From Microcebus murinus (lineage: Eukaryota; Chordata; Mammalia; Primates; Cheirogaleidae), in assembly GCF_040939455.1 (NCBI RefSeq), contig NC_134115.1, forward strand, positions 22,886,727 through 22,950,726: DNA of 64,000 nucleotides. Direction: 5' to 3'. Position 1 is the first letter of the stretch. Every line of letters begins with the position of its first letter. Shown one piece after another: positions 35,985 to 46,605 of this stretch. The position numbers and the translations under genes were made by a program. A model generated the notes under the pieces. It was not told where the DNA came from. It saw only the letters and a list, made by a program, of their open reading frames with translations, and searched no databases.

Positions 35985-36399
35985 AAAGGATACTAGACAT
36001 TATATAAGAAAATATCAATGAATTTAAAGATAATAGCAATAGAAACTATCCAGAATGAAATACGGAGAGAAAAATGTCTGAAAAATAATGAACATCTTGT
36101 GGGACAAATAAATATACCTAATATATGTATAATTTGATGGGAGTGTTTTGAGTCATGATTTTGGTTATGGTTACATGACTGTGTTTTCAACATTGCAGAG
36201 CAATACACTAAAAATAGGGTGGATTTTTCCCTATATAAATTATAACTTAATAATAATTTTAAAAACTAGGGGAAATGTGACAGTAAGTAGCAAGCAGTTG
36301 AACCAAGATGAACTTCTGGCAAAAGGAGTGTGCACTTGGTGCATCTTCCTCCATGTTCAATGTTCTATGCTTGAACATGGGTGCAGAACAGAATAGAGC

Positions 36400-36725
36400 A
36401 GGAAGACCAAGGTTCCTTGTCCAGGCCCTGCCCTTATTAATGATGGGAACTTAGACACATTGCTGAGTGTCTTTGGGACTAAGTTGACTTATCTTGAAAA
36501 TGGAGGTCATATTGACTTATTTACTCCTTCATTTATCCCTGCGTAAAACCATACTTACTGGGTGCCCGCTGAGTGCCAGGTACTATGGGCAAAGAGACAC
36601 ATGGAAGCCTTCAAGGCACTTGATCACAGAATCACAGGATGAATTAGAGCAACACAAATTCTCAGAGACCATCTGGTTGAACATAAAGCAATTGAGGTCC
36701 CAACAGTGACAATGACCTGCTCAAG
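36400..36725 (+). repeat. MIR plus L2 relics
   Basis: 36400-36500 is MIR sense (CATTGCTGAGTGTCTTTGGG, ACTTATCTTGAAAATGGAGG). 36500-36610 has L2 reverse-complement words (TTTATCCCTGCGTAAAACCA, CTGAGTGCCAGGTACTATGG). Confidence 0.6.
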
Positions 36726-37044
36726 GCTTTTGTGTTCATTAGTGTTAGAGCTGTGAGTATAACCCATGGCTCCTGTCTAAAATGCAGACCTATTGATAAC
36801 GTTAATAATATGGTTGAAAATAGAAAACTCCCACCCAGCAAAGAATATTTTCTACTTAATTTTGAGACAGGAATTTTTATCAGTACATGTTTGCAGAAGC
36901 CAGGTTTTATGAATTAGTGCTTATTACTATTATTTTACCTGTATCTTGTTTTTAATGAATTTCAAGTAGTCGCCTACATTTTAAAAAGCATGAATTTTAT
37001 ATAGAAGTTGAGATTTTGTTTTTTCTTTAAAGAATTTTTTCTTT

Positions 37045-37340
37045 AGAAGCATGCAGTGGCCCAGGCTTCTAATCCCAGCACTTTGGGAAGCCAAGGTGGG
37101 AGGATCACTTGAGGCCAGGGGTTTGAGACTATCAGAGCAACATAGCAAGACCTCATCTGTAAAAAAATTTAAAAACTTAGCTGGGTATGGTGGCATGCAC
37201 TTGTAGTCCTTGCTACTTGGGAAGCTGAGGTGGGAGGATCACTCGAGCCTAGGAGTTGGAGCCTGCAGAGATCTATGATCATGTTACTACACTCCAGCCT
37301 GGGTGTCAGAATGAGACCCTGTCTCAAACAAATAAAAAAG
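37045..37340 (+). mobile_element. Old Alu (AluJ-like) SINE
   Basis: A dimeric Alu lacking the strepsirrhine linker insertion: GCATGCAGTGGCCCAGGCTT, CACTTGAGGCCAGGGG, AACTTAGCTGGGTATGGTGG, ACTCCAGCCTGGGTGTCAG and an A-rich tail. It is much more diverged than the other copies, so it is of ancestral-primate age. AAAGAATTTT occurs before and after it as a possible target duplication, but the left copy is not directly adjacent. Confidence 0.92.
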
Positions 37341-38425
37341 AATTTTAATATCTGGCTCCACTGGTACTGACACTGGCATTTTAATGGGGTAACAATTACT
37401 AAAAATATGTAGCTGCCTCTCTAATCAGCAGGGACCCTCCCACTCCCCCATAGTCCTTCCCCAGCCTACCTACATAGCCCCTAAAAGACATATTTTGCAA
37501 TCTCTGCTTTAAACTTATAGGATTAGCCCTTAATGGCTGGATTTAGTTACCACCCAGTCAAGATTATTTTGGGTATCACTATCTTCCCAATGGATAGACA
37601 AGGGAGCACTCCACACAAAATACCAACAATATAGACCTCAAGCCAGGCCGGAATGATACTCATGGGTCAAGGAACCTGAAGGCAACAGCTAGACTTCAGC
37701 CATACTCATAGACATAGGAAGTTTATCTGTCTATCTATCTATATATCAATAAATGTTAAGGGGATTGCTTTTCTATTTTGATTTGTAAATTAATTTTTAA
37801 AACTTTTGATTTATTTACACTTTTCAATTCTGAAGCCCACATAACAGGAGATACTTTCCTTTGCCCTTTCCTGGCTTTTTCTTTTTGGTTTTGCCTTGGA
37901 GGTCAATCTAGGTCCATAAATCTGCACTACAAGGCAGCACATAAACATAGAAAAATAACAATAAGTTAAATTGGCTCCAACAAGATTGGCTTTTCCTTTA
38001 TTGGAACCACAGAAATGTTTATAGTATTGTCAAACAAATATGCCTACATTCTCGAAGTGTTTGATAAAAGGATCAACTGGACTATGCCTTACAGTTGATG
38101 TGCCCTGCCTGGATAGGCGGCTACTCAGTAGCCCCTGCTGCAACCCCATTACTGCAACAAGTTATGCTGCTGCAGTGCCCTGGCCAAATACGTTCCCACA
38201 GCTCATAGGGTGAATGCCTCTCTGGAAAGAGATAGCTGAAGTGTCAGAGGAAGCCGAATGCTTCCTGTTGCATTTTAATAGTAGGATTGATCCAGAGGAG
38301 CAGTGTGCAAACCTAACTCCCATATCTATTTCTGACCATGGAGTCAATGGAATTGGCAGCCTGGGGCTGTGGTGGTACCTATGGGTGAAGGAGAAATGAA
38401 GTGCTTGTTGCATGGCATTAACTTC
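37341..38425. other. Unassigned sequence
   Basis: No gene or repeat is recognised except a short TCTA run near 37726-37746. Confidence 0.45.
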
Positions 38426-38429
38426 TGTA

Positions 38430-38855
38430 CTGAATTGAATAGTGTCTCCTAAAATTCATGTCTACTTGGAACCTGGGAATGTGACCTTATTTGGAAATAG
38501 GATCTTGCAGATGCAATTAGTTAAGATCATACTGGATCATCATAGACTGTAAATCCAATTACTAGTGTCCTTATAGGAGAAGACACACAGAGGGAAGAAA
38601 GCCATGTAGAGCCAGAGGCAGGAGTGATGCAGCTAGCTACAAGCCAAAGAACACCAAGGATTGCTGGCAATCACCAGAGGCTAGGAAGAGGCAAGAAAGG
38701 AGCATTTCCTAACAACTTCAGAGGGAGCATGGCCTTGCTAACATCTTGATTTTGGACTTCTAGCCTCCAGAACTGTGGAAGGATAAATTTCCATTGTTTA
38801 AGCCATCAATTGTGGTGATTAGTTTTGGCAGCCTAAGGAATCTAACATAAATTGT
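38430..38855 (+). mobile_element. MaLR (MLT1-type) solo LTR
   Basis: GAATAGTGTCTCCTAAAATT, GAATGTGACCTTATTTGGAA, GATCTTGCAGATGCAATTAG, AGACACACAGAGGGAAG, TTGATTTTGGACTTCTAGCC, TCCAGAACTGTGGAAGGATA, ending CTAAGGAATCTAACATA. This is a near-complete ERVL-MaLR LTR with no internal region. Confidence 0.85.
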
Positions 38856-39989
38856 AATGCATGCATGCAATCAAAGGAGAAGGGCTATTGATACTGCCCA
38901 GTACTGGGCTTGGACTGGAAGCAAGTTCAAGGCCAGGAAGGTCCCTTAGTGTCTGTGGGTTCACAGCAGAGAAATGAGGTGAGATCAAGAAAGACTTAGC
39001 TACCTTCACTAGGATTGGAATATACATCACACAATAGATAACAAACAATATTCAAAAGCCAAAATTTTAAGACCAAGTAGAGCTATCTGAGATAACGCCT
39101 TTCCTTTCATCATCACAGTCTAAACCTGTGGGTAGGATAATATTCCAGCCTTTATAGTCTATAAATCCATAAAAACTCACTTTAAAAAGCAGCACCCTTG
39201 TGAGGAGGGTGGGAAGAAGGGGAGAGTTCGGAAGGGGGAAAGAAAAGAAGTGGAAGAGGAGAGACAGAGAGATGAGGAACACTGAGGTGATGTGATTCAT
39301 GTGGTTTAGGCCCAGAGTAAAATATGGCCAAAAGAACATGACCCAGGTAACCAAAAGCAGTTTAGAAATAGCTCGAGTCCTGTATATGTATCTCTTGAAC
39401 ACCATAAAAGGATTCACAATTTCCAGTGCTATTTGTTTACACCCCCATTCTTTTCTCTGCTCTGAACACTGCCGTCTCACACGCCACAGTTGCTTTCTTC
39501 ATCCAGAGCCCATGGATTCCTCCAGCTCTTCCTCTTACGTGCCCCTTTCCAGTCTCTTCTGTTCTCTTTTCCCTCCAGATTCTCCACTACAACAGCCTAA
39601 CGGCAAGGTGAGACCTTCCCTGGCTGGGGTGGAGGTGGAGGAAGTGACAGACTGAGCAAGTCCACCCCTCATCCTCTTCACTATACGGGGACTTGGGGCA
39701 AGACTAAAGACATCTGGCAATGAATGGTTTTTACTCTCAGTGCATACATGGGGGGGCAGATTATATTTTGCAATGTTAACCCATGCTTCTGTTCCTGGTG
39801 CGAACTGCTGCTCCAAGCCTGCTCCCCTCACATCTCTCAGTGTGCGGGGAAGAGCTGTGACAGCTGAAACACAAAAAGCAATGAAGAAACAATACCCAGC
39901 TTTTGAGCTTCAAAATAAATGTTATAAATGGTGATAGAGACACTATCACAATAGATAGAGACAAAAAAGGGTTTTTGATTGTTGCCATT
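38856..39989. other. Unassigned sequence
   Basis: No gene recognised. The frames of 137, 118 and 98 codons at 39067-39831 overlap on both strands and show no domain. 39190-39275 is G/A-rich. Confidence 0.45.
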
Positions 39990-40002
39990 AGAGAAAAGTA
40001 GA

Positions 40003-40302
40003 CATCCTAGCTGGGTGCAGTGGCTCATCCCTGTAATCCTAGCACTCTGGGAGGCCGAGGCAGGAGGATTGCTCGAGGTCAGGAGTTCGAACCCAGTCTG
40101 AGCAAGAGTGAGACCTCGTCTCTACTAAAAATAGAAAGAAATTAATTGGCCAGCTAAAGATATATAGAAAAAATTAGCCGGGCACGGTGGCACATGCCTG
40201 TAGTCCCAGCTACTTGGGAAGCTGAGGCAGGAGGATCACTTGAGCCCAGGAGCCCGGGAAAGACTCTGCCTCAAAAAAAAAAAAGAAAAGAAAAGAAAGA
40301 AA
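40003..40302 (+). mobile_element. Strepsirrhine-type Alu with right-arm deletion
   Basis: AGCTGGGTGCAGTGGCTCAT, the extra AATTGGCCAGCTAAAGATAT linker, then a right arm that jumps from GCCCAGGAG directly to CCCGGGAAAGACTCTGCCTC. About 45-50 bases (the TTTGAGGTTGCTGTGAGC to CTCCAGCCTGGGCAACAG block) are missing. The target duplication AGAGAAAAGTAGA is exact (39990-40002 and 40303-40315); six bases (CATCCT) separate the left copy from the usual Alu start. Confidence 0.95.
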
Positions 40303-40315
40303 AGAGAAAAGTAGA

Positions 40316-40560
40316 GATGCAACTGCATGATATGACAATGTGTTTCACTGAGTCATTGAGGCGATAGAGGTCTTCTGGACTTGTTGCGATGGGAGTGGGA
40401 GAGTAAAAGAGAAAGCATCTTAATACAACACTTGTGAGTGCCTAGCACTGCTCCACTGGGGGCTTGGCCTGGAGAGGGTGTGGCTGTGGGGCCAGGCACC
40501 ACGTCCCTTGAGCCCCCCTCTGCTCTCAGAAGTTCTAATGAGTGAGCACAGAGTCACAGT
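40316..40560. other. Unassigned sequence before the nested block
   Basis: Unremarkable; no gene or repeat seen. It is the sequence that originally received the outer L1. Confidence 0.5.
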
Positions 40561-40572
40561 GTGGCATTATAG
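40561..40572 (+). repeat. Outer L1 target-site duplication, left copy
   Basis: GTGGCATTATAG, exact match to 49018-49029. Confidence 0.92.
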
Positions 40573-40955
40573 TCTATATTGATAAGGGATATTGGTCTGT
40601 GGTTTTCTGTTTTTGTGTGTGTGTGTCCTTTCCTGGCTTCGGTAGCAAGGTGGCACTGACTTCATAGAGTGAGTTGAGGAGGATTCCCTCCTTCTCAAGG
40701 TTATGGAATAGTTTCTGCAGCATGGGCACCTGTCCTTATTTGTAGGCCTTGTAGAATTCAGATGTGAATTGAGCTGCTCTGGGGCTTTACTTTGTTAGAA
40801 GATTTTTCATGACTGCTTCAACCTCGCTGCTCATTACTGGTCTGTGCAGGAGTTCTATATCTTTCTAACTGAGTCTTGGAAGGTTGTGTGTTTCCAGGAA
40901 TTTTTCCATTTCCTCTAGGTTTTCTGGTTTATGTGCATAGAGATTTTTATAGTAT

Positions 40956-40966
40956 TCACAGATGAT
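40956..40966 (+). repeat. Inner L1 target-site duplication, left copy
   Basis: TCACAGATGAT, exact match to 48131-48141, within outer-L1 ORF2 sequence. Confidence 0.75.
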
Positions 40967-43900
40967 TTTTTTGTTTTGTTTGTAATAACATCTGTAAATC
41001 TTTTTTTTTCTTTTATTTCATCATATTATGGAGGTACAAATATTGTTAGGGTTCTAAATATTGCCCCTGCCCCCTCCCTCCCCCTGATATGTCCAATCCC
41101 CCGGTGGTGTGCATCACACATGTTATGGAAACATACACCCCTTTCCTCCTCCCCACTCCTGCCTGCCCACCACCTGCTAAAAAGTTTTGGTTTTTTTAAA
41201 AAATTTTGGTTACATTGTATATCTTTGCCTTTCCCTAAGAAGGGTTAGAGTTATGCCCTCCCCCTCCAAAATGCTCACCCCATCCCTAAGATTTGCCCCC
41301 CCCACCGAATCTCTGGTGAGCATTGCCACCATTTGAAAACCGTAGTTTAAATCAGTCAGTACCAATTTGATGGTGAGTAGATGTAGAACCCATTTTCCAT
41401 GTCTTGTGTCACCTCACTGTGGATAACGGGCTTAAGCTTAAGCCAGGATAGCATAAATGGTGCTAGCTCACAGTCATTTCTTAGGATTGAGTAATATTCC
41501 ATTGTGAGAATATACCACATTTTAATTATCCACTCATGAATTGATGGCACTTGGGTTGTTTCCATGACTGTGCAATAGTGAATTGTGCTGCTATAAACAT
41601 TCGGGTGCAGATGTCTTTATAATAGAATGCCTTATGCTCTTTTGGGTAGATGCCCAACAATGCTATTGCAGGGTCAAATGGTATTTCTATTTCTAGCTGT
41701 TTGAGGTATCTCCAAATTCTTTTCCACAAAGGTTGCACTAATTTGCAGTCCCACCAGCAGTGTAGGAGTGTTCCTGCCTCTCCACATCCTCACCAGCATT
41801 TGTTGTTTTGGGATTTCTTGATATAGGCCATTCTTACTGGGGTTAGGTGGTATCTCATTGTGGTTTTGATTTGCATTTCTCTAATAATTAGAGAAGTTGA
41901 GCATTTCTTTATATATTTGCATGCCATTATTCTGTCTTCTTTGGAGAAGTTTCTTTTCATTTCCATCACCCATTTCTTGATGGGATTGTTTGATGTTTTT
42001 CTTGTTAATTTTTTAAAGTTCTAGATAGATTCTTTTTATTAGGCCTTTATCAGAGGTGTAGAGAGCAAATATTTTTCTCCCATTCTGTGGGTTGTCTATT
42101 TTCTCTACTGATGGTTTTCTTGGCTGTGCAGAAACTTTTTAATTTGATCAGATCCCATTTGTTTATTTTTGATGCTGCGGTGATTGCCTTGAGGGTCTTC
42201 CTCAAAAATTCTTTCTCTAGGCCAATGTCTGATAGGGTTTTCCCAACATCTTCTGCTAGGATTCTTAAGGTTTCATGCCTTAAGTTTAAGTCTGTTATAC
42301 ATCTTGAGTGAATTTTTGTGAGAGGTGAGAAGTAGGGATCCTGACTTGCTCTTCTGCATGTAGCTAACCAGTTTTCTCAGCACCATTTATTGAAGAGAGA
42401 TTCTTTTCCCCAATGTATATTTTTGTCAGCTTTATCAAAGATTAGATTGCCGTATACTGATGGTTTCATCTCTGGTATCTCAGATCTATTTCAGATATCT
42501 ATGCTTCTGTTCTTGTGCCAATACCAGGCTGATTTAACTATTATTGCTTTATAGTACAGCTTGAAGTCAGGAAGACTGATGCCTCCCAGTTTGTTCTTCT
42601 TATTTAAGATTGCTTTGGCTACACAAGGTTTTTTCTGGTTCCATACGAAGTCAAGAATTATTTTTTCTAGATCTGTAAAGAATGCTGATGGTATTTTCAT
42701 GGGATTGCATTGATTCTGTAGATCACTTTAGGTAATATTGACATTTTAACTACATTGATTCTACCAATCCATGAACAAGGTAGATTTTTCCATCTGTTTA
42801 AATCTTCTGCAATTTCTTTTTTTAGTGTTTTGTAGTTCTCCTTGTATAAATCTTTTATATCTTTTGTTAAGAATACTCCTAGATATTTAATTTTCTTTGG
42901 GGCTATATTAAAGGGTATTGCGTTTTTGATTTGAGTTTCTGCTTGATGGTTCTTGGCATATATGAAAGCTTCTGATTTTTGTATATTGATTTTATAAGCT
43001 GAAACTTTACCAAGTTCAGTTATCAAGTCTAGGAGTCTCTTGGAAGAGTCCATGGGGTTTTCTAGGTATAATATCATATCATCGGCGAAGAGCGAGAGTT
43101 TGATTTCATCTGCTCCCACTTGAATGCCCTTAATACCCCTCTCCTGCCTAATTGCTATTGCTAGGACTTCGAGCACTATGTTGAATAGGAGAGGAGATAG
43201 TGGGCACCCCTGTCTAGTTCCAGATTGAAGGGGGAAAGATTTCAATTTTTCTCCATTTAGAATGATATTAGCAGTGGGTTTGTCATAGATGGATTTGATA
43301 AGATTAAGGTATGAGCCATCTATGCCTATTTTGTTAAGAGTTTTTATCATAAAGGTGTGTTGGACCTTGTCAAATACTTTTTCTGCATATATTGACAGAA
43401 TCATATGGTCTTTGTTCTTGATTTTATTTATGTAGTGAATTGCATTTATAGACTTGCGTATGTTGAATCATTCTTGCATCTCTGGAATAAAGCCCACCGG
43501 GTCATAGTGAATTATTTTTTTGATGTGCTGCTGAATCCTATTCGCCAAAATTTTATTTAGGATTTTTGCATCTGTATTCATGAGGGATATTGGTCTGTAA
43601 TTTTCTTTTTTTGTTGTGTCCTTTCCTGGCTTTGGTATCAAGGTGATATTGGCTTCATAGAATGAGTTAGAAAGGATACCATCCTTCTCAATGATGTGGA
43701 ATAGTTTCTGTAGTATAGGTATGAGTTCATCTTTGTATGTTTGGTAGAACTCTGAAGTGTAGCTATCTGGCCCAGGACTTTTCTGTTTGGGCAGGTTTTT
43801 AATTACTGCTTCAATTTCTGAGCTTGACATTGGTCTATTTAGGAATTCTGTTGCCTCCTGCGTGATCTTAGGGAGGTTGTATGAATCCAAGAATTTGTCT

Positions 43901-44824
43901 ATTTCATCTTCGTTCTGTAGTTTTTGGGCATATAGTTTTTTATAATAGTCAAAAATAATGTTTTGTATTTCTTTGGTATCTGTTGTGATCTCTCCTTTTT
44001 CATTTCTTATTGAGTTTATTACAGTCCTTTCCCTTTGGGTCCTTGTCAATCTAGCAAGAGGGCCATTGATTGTTTATCTTTTCAAAAAACTAGCTTCTGG
44101 TTTTGTTGATTTTTAGTATAGTTCTTTTGTTCTCCATTTCATTCAGTTCTGCTTTGATCTTTGTTATTCTTTTCTTCTATTAGGATTGGAAACTGTTTGC
44201 TCTTCTTTTTGCAATTCCTTGAGCTTATTCATTAGGTTGTCAGTATCTAAGCTTTCTGTTTTTTAGATGTGAGCATTAATTGCTATTAGTTTTCCTCTCA
44301 GGTAAGCTTTTGCTGTATCCCACAGGTTTTGGTAAGAGGTATCACCGTTATCATTTTGTTCGAAGAAATTCTCAATTTCCCTCTGAATTTCTTCCTTTAC
44401 TCAATAATTTTTCAATAATAGATTGTTTAGTTTCCATGATTTTGTGAAGGGTTTAGTGTTTCTATAGGAATTGAACTGTAATTTTATACCATTATGGTCA
44501 GAGAAGATACAAGGTATAATTTCTATTTTCTTGAATTTTTTGAGATCTGATTTGTGGCCTAGGATGTGATCAATTTTGGAGTAGGATCCATGGCTGTTGA
44601 AAAGAATGTAAATTCAAGTTTGTTTGGGTGGAATGCTCTATAGAGATCTGTCAGACCTTTTTGATCAAGGGCTTTATTCAGGTCCATTATTTCTTTGCTT
44701 ATTTTCTGTTTGGAGGATCTATCCAGATCATTCCATGGAGTGTTGAAGTCCCCTGCTACTATGGTAGTGTTATGTAACAAGGTGTTTATATTAGACAAGG
44801 TTTGCTTTAAGTAATTGGTTGCTC

Positions 44825-44878
44825 CTGTATTGGGTGCATAGATATTAAGAACTGTATTGGGTGCATAGATATTAAGAA
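44825..44878 (-). repeat. 27-bp tandem duplication inside ORF2
   Basis: Two perfect consecutive units (44825-44851, 44852-44878), beginning CTGTATTGGG on the plus strand. Nine extra codons repeat LNIYAPNT in the endonuclease domain without shifting the frame. Confidence 0.97.
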
Positions 44879-45037
44879 TTGTTAAATCTTCTTGTTGGAT
44901 CTTCCTTTTCACCATTATATAATGGCCATCTTCATCCTTTTTTACTTTTGCTATTTTAAAGCTTATATTACCTGCAAATAGTATAGCTACTCCAGCTTTC
45001 TTTTGACTTCCGTTTGACTGGATGATAGTTTTCCATC

Positions 45038-45043
45038 CCTTGA
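45038..45043 (+). repeat. LTR target-site duplication, left copy
   Basis: CCTTGA, repeated at 45050+300, i.e. 45350-45355. Six base pairs is the duplication size made by class II (betaretrovirus-like) integrases. Confidence 0.85.
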
Positions 45044-45101
45044 TGTCGCGCCCGCCTCGCCAGCAAGGAAGACGCGGCAACCGGAGTTCTTCTGACAGCG
45101 C

Positions 45102-45107
45102 TTTATT
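45102..45107 (-). promoter_or_regulatory. LTR polyadenylation signal
   Basis: AATAAA on the minus strand, about 55 bases downstream of the TATA box and 60 before the LTR end, which implies a very short R region. Confidence 0.8.
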
Positions 45108-45160
45108 GGGGAATCTGAAGGTGACTAAAGCGGAAGACCCCGAGGAGCTCTCGGAGCGGG

Positions 45161-45170
45161 CTTATATAGG
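45161..45170 (-). promoter_or_regulatory. LTR TATA box
   Basis: CCTATATAAG on the minus strand, about 30 bases downstream of the CCAAT box at 45193-45203. The promoter points toward the remaining ORF2 of L1 copy 2. Confidence 0.8.
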
Positions 45171-45349
45171 CACTAAGTACATTAGGCAGAATCTGATTGG
45201 CTCACGCAAGAGCCCTCATTAGCATACTTGCTGAGAGACAGGAAAAAGCCCCTACACATGCGCGGTTCACCCTGTTTATCAGTCTTGTGGTATGGGTGTG
45301 ACCAGGAAGTCGGCGCCATCTTGCAATGGCGTTGACACCGCGCCCCACA

Positions 45350-45355
45350 CCTTGA
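45350..45355 (+). repeat. LTR target-site duplication, right copy
   Basis: CCTTGA, partner of 45038-45043. Removing one copy plus the LTR rejoins L1 ORF2 sequence (compare the uninterrupted region near 12890-12960 in copy 1). Confidence 0.85.
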
Positions 45356-45607
45356 CTTTCAGCTGGCAGGCATCTTTGTGGGTTAGATGTGTTTCCTGTA
45401 GACAACAGATGCTAGGTTTGTGCAATTTTATCCACTCTTCCAGTCTATGTTTCTTGAGAGGGCAGTTTAAGCCATTTATATTTGTTGAGAGGATTGAAAT
45501 TGGAGGAAGATTACCATTCATATTGTTGGGTGGAGTCTTTTGCTTTGTCTTACTCCTTGGGCCATCCTTTAGTTTGAAATTTAAACTTTAATTCTTTGAC
45601 AATTTCA

Positions 45608-46605
45608 CTTTGAGGAGTGTCTACCGCCCTGTTTGGTTAGAAATGAGGGTCTAAGAACTTCCTGTAGAGATGGTCTGGTCTTTGCAAATTCCTTCAGTGA
45701 TTTTCTGAGAAGGACTTTATTTCTCCCTCATAGATGAAACTTAATTTTGCTGGATAAAGAATTCTAGGTTGAGCTTTGTTCTGTTTTAGAAGATTAAGGA
45801 TAGGTACCCAATCCCTCCTGGCTTGTAAGGTTTCAGATGAGAAGTCTGCTGTTAGTCTAATAGGCTTACCTTTATAGGTCATTTGCTGCTTTCGTCTCAC
45901 TGCTCAGAGAATTGTTTCTTTCACGTTTACTTTGGTCAGCCTAAAAACCATGTGGCGAGGTGATTGCCTTTTCACATTGAGTCTCCCTGGAGTTCTGTGT
46001 GCTTCTTGTATTTGGATGTCAAGATTTCTGGCCAGGCCTGGCATATTTTCCTCCAGTATTCCATGAAATAAGTTTTCCAGCCCTTGTGAATGTTCCTCTT
46101 CCCCTTCAGGAATCCCAATCAATCTGATATTTTGTTTTTTAACATAATCCCACATTTCCTGTATACTTTGGTATTGTTTCTTGTTTCTGTGTTTCCTTTC
46201 TTCCTTTGATTTGTTTAGAGCATAGGCATAATCTTCAAGTTCTGAGATTCTTTCTTCTGCATGGTCCATCCTGTTCTTTAGGCTTTCCACTGAATTATGA
46301 AGATCCTTGATTGTTTCCTTCATTGCCAGAATTTCTGTTTGGTTTTTCTTGATAGTGTCAATTTCTTTGGAGAATCTTTCATTCATTTCTTGTTTTGTTC
46401 TTGTGGTTTCTCTATGTTGTGATTCTATTTTCTCTTCAATTCCATTCAATTTTGTAGCAATCCATATTTGGAAATCTTCCTCTGTCAGTTTACTCATATC
46501 ATGTAAGTTGGTGTCAGACGATGGAAAATGAGTATTTTGCTTTGGAGGTGACTTTTCTCTCTGGTCCTTCATGTTTCCTGTAAACTTTCACTGGTTCTTT
46601 CTCAT
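45608..46605 (-). pseudogene. L1 copy 2 ORF1, nearly complete with few lesions
   Basis: By homology with copy 1, translation began at the ATG at 46605 (MRKNQ), which a TGA at 46590-46588 ends after five codons. The same frame is open again from the ATG at 46572: a heptad-rich coiled coil (ESLKNRMDHAEERISELED), the RRM (NIRLIGIPEGEEEHSQGLEN; DIQIQEAHRTPGRLN) and a second TGA at 45906-45904. The frame continues into the C-terminal domain (KGKPIRLTADFSSETLQARR; ISYPAKLSF-like RILYPAKLSFI). A frameshift near 45700 then leads to FAKTRPSLQEVL in another frame. It is about the expected ORF1 length overall. Confidence 0.9.

Larger units (their letters stand above)
34536..36265 (+). mobile_element. 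HAL1-like / old L1 ORF1 element, split by an Alu
   Basis: It starts near CCAAGATGGAATAGCGAGAC (L1/HAL1 5' start), has an ORF1-like body (CAATGTCTGAGATGAAAAACA before the Alu, then ATAGCAATAGAAACTATCCA and TGTGGGACAAATAAATATAC after it) and a tail (AAAATAGGGTGGATTTTTCC, TATAAATTATAACTTAATAA). With no ORF2 between ORF1 and the tail, the half-L1 (HAL1) class fits best. It has no surviving frame. Confidence 0.65.
45044..45349 (-). mobile_element. Solo LTR of an IAP-like class II endogenous retrovirus
   Basis: 306 bp, TG...CA ends (minus strand TGTGGGGCGCGG ... GGGCGCGACA), bracketed by the 6-bp CCTTGA duplication. In order on the minus strand it has CAAGATGGCGCCGACTTCCT (an IAP-like 5' part), GAGCCAATCAG (CCAAT box), CCTATATAAG (TATA), AATAAA (polyadenylation) and a CTTCCTTGCTGGCGAGGCGG end resembling the IAP U5 style. 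No gag, pro, pol or env remains; recombination between two LTRs presumably removed them. It is more GC- and CpG-rich than the host L1, consistent with a later arrival. It is distinct from all MaLR/ERVL LTRs in the window. Confidence 0.85.
41356..45521 (-). pseudogene. L1 copy 2 ORF2, broken and interrupted by an LTR
   Basis: The start at 45521 reads MNGNLPPISILSTNINGLN (endonuclease), and the CCLQETHL motif follows. The LTR at 45044-45349 cuts the endonuclease domain. Its remainder at 44559-45043 includes LNIYAPN and VAGDFNTPW. Reverse transcriptase pieces lie at 43468-44049 ([20 protein letters not shown]) and 42697-43404 ([38 protein letters not shown]); these two share a frame. C-terminal pieces are at 42491-42700, 41526-41738 and 41356-41565. 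A 27-bp tandem duplication sits in the endonuclease region. At least two frameshifts and several stops are present. Confidence 0.92.

Noticed and set aside
41100..41320. C-rich tracts as a possible CpG island
   Set aside because: They are the antisense of the G-rich L1 3' UTR and contain few CpGs.
44559..45080. 173-codon frame crossing from the LTR into L1 endonuclease
   Set aside because: It opens at TTG, not ATG, within the LTR, so it is a frame that happens to stay open across the junction rather than a new fusion gene.
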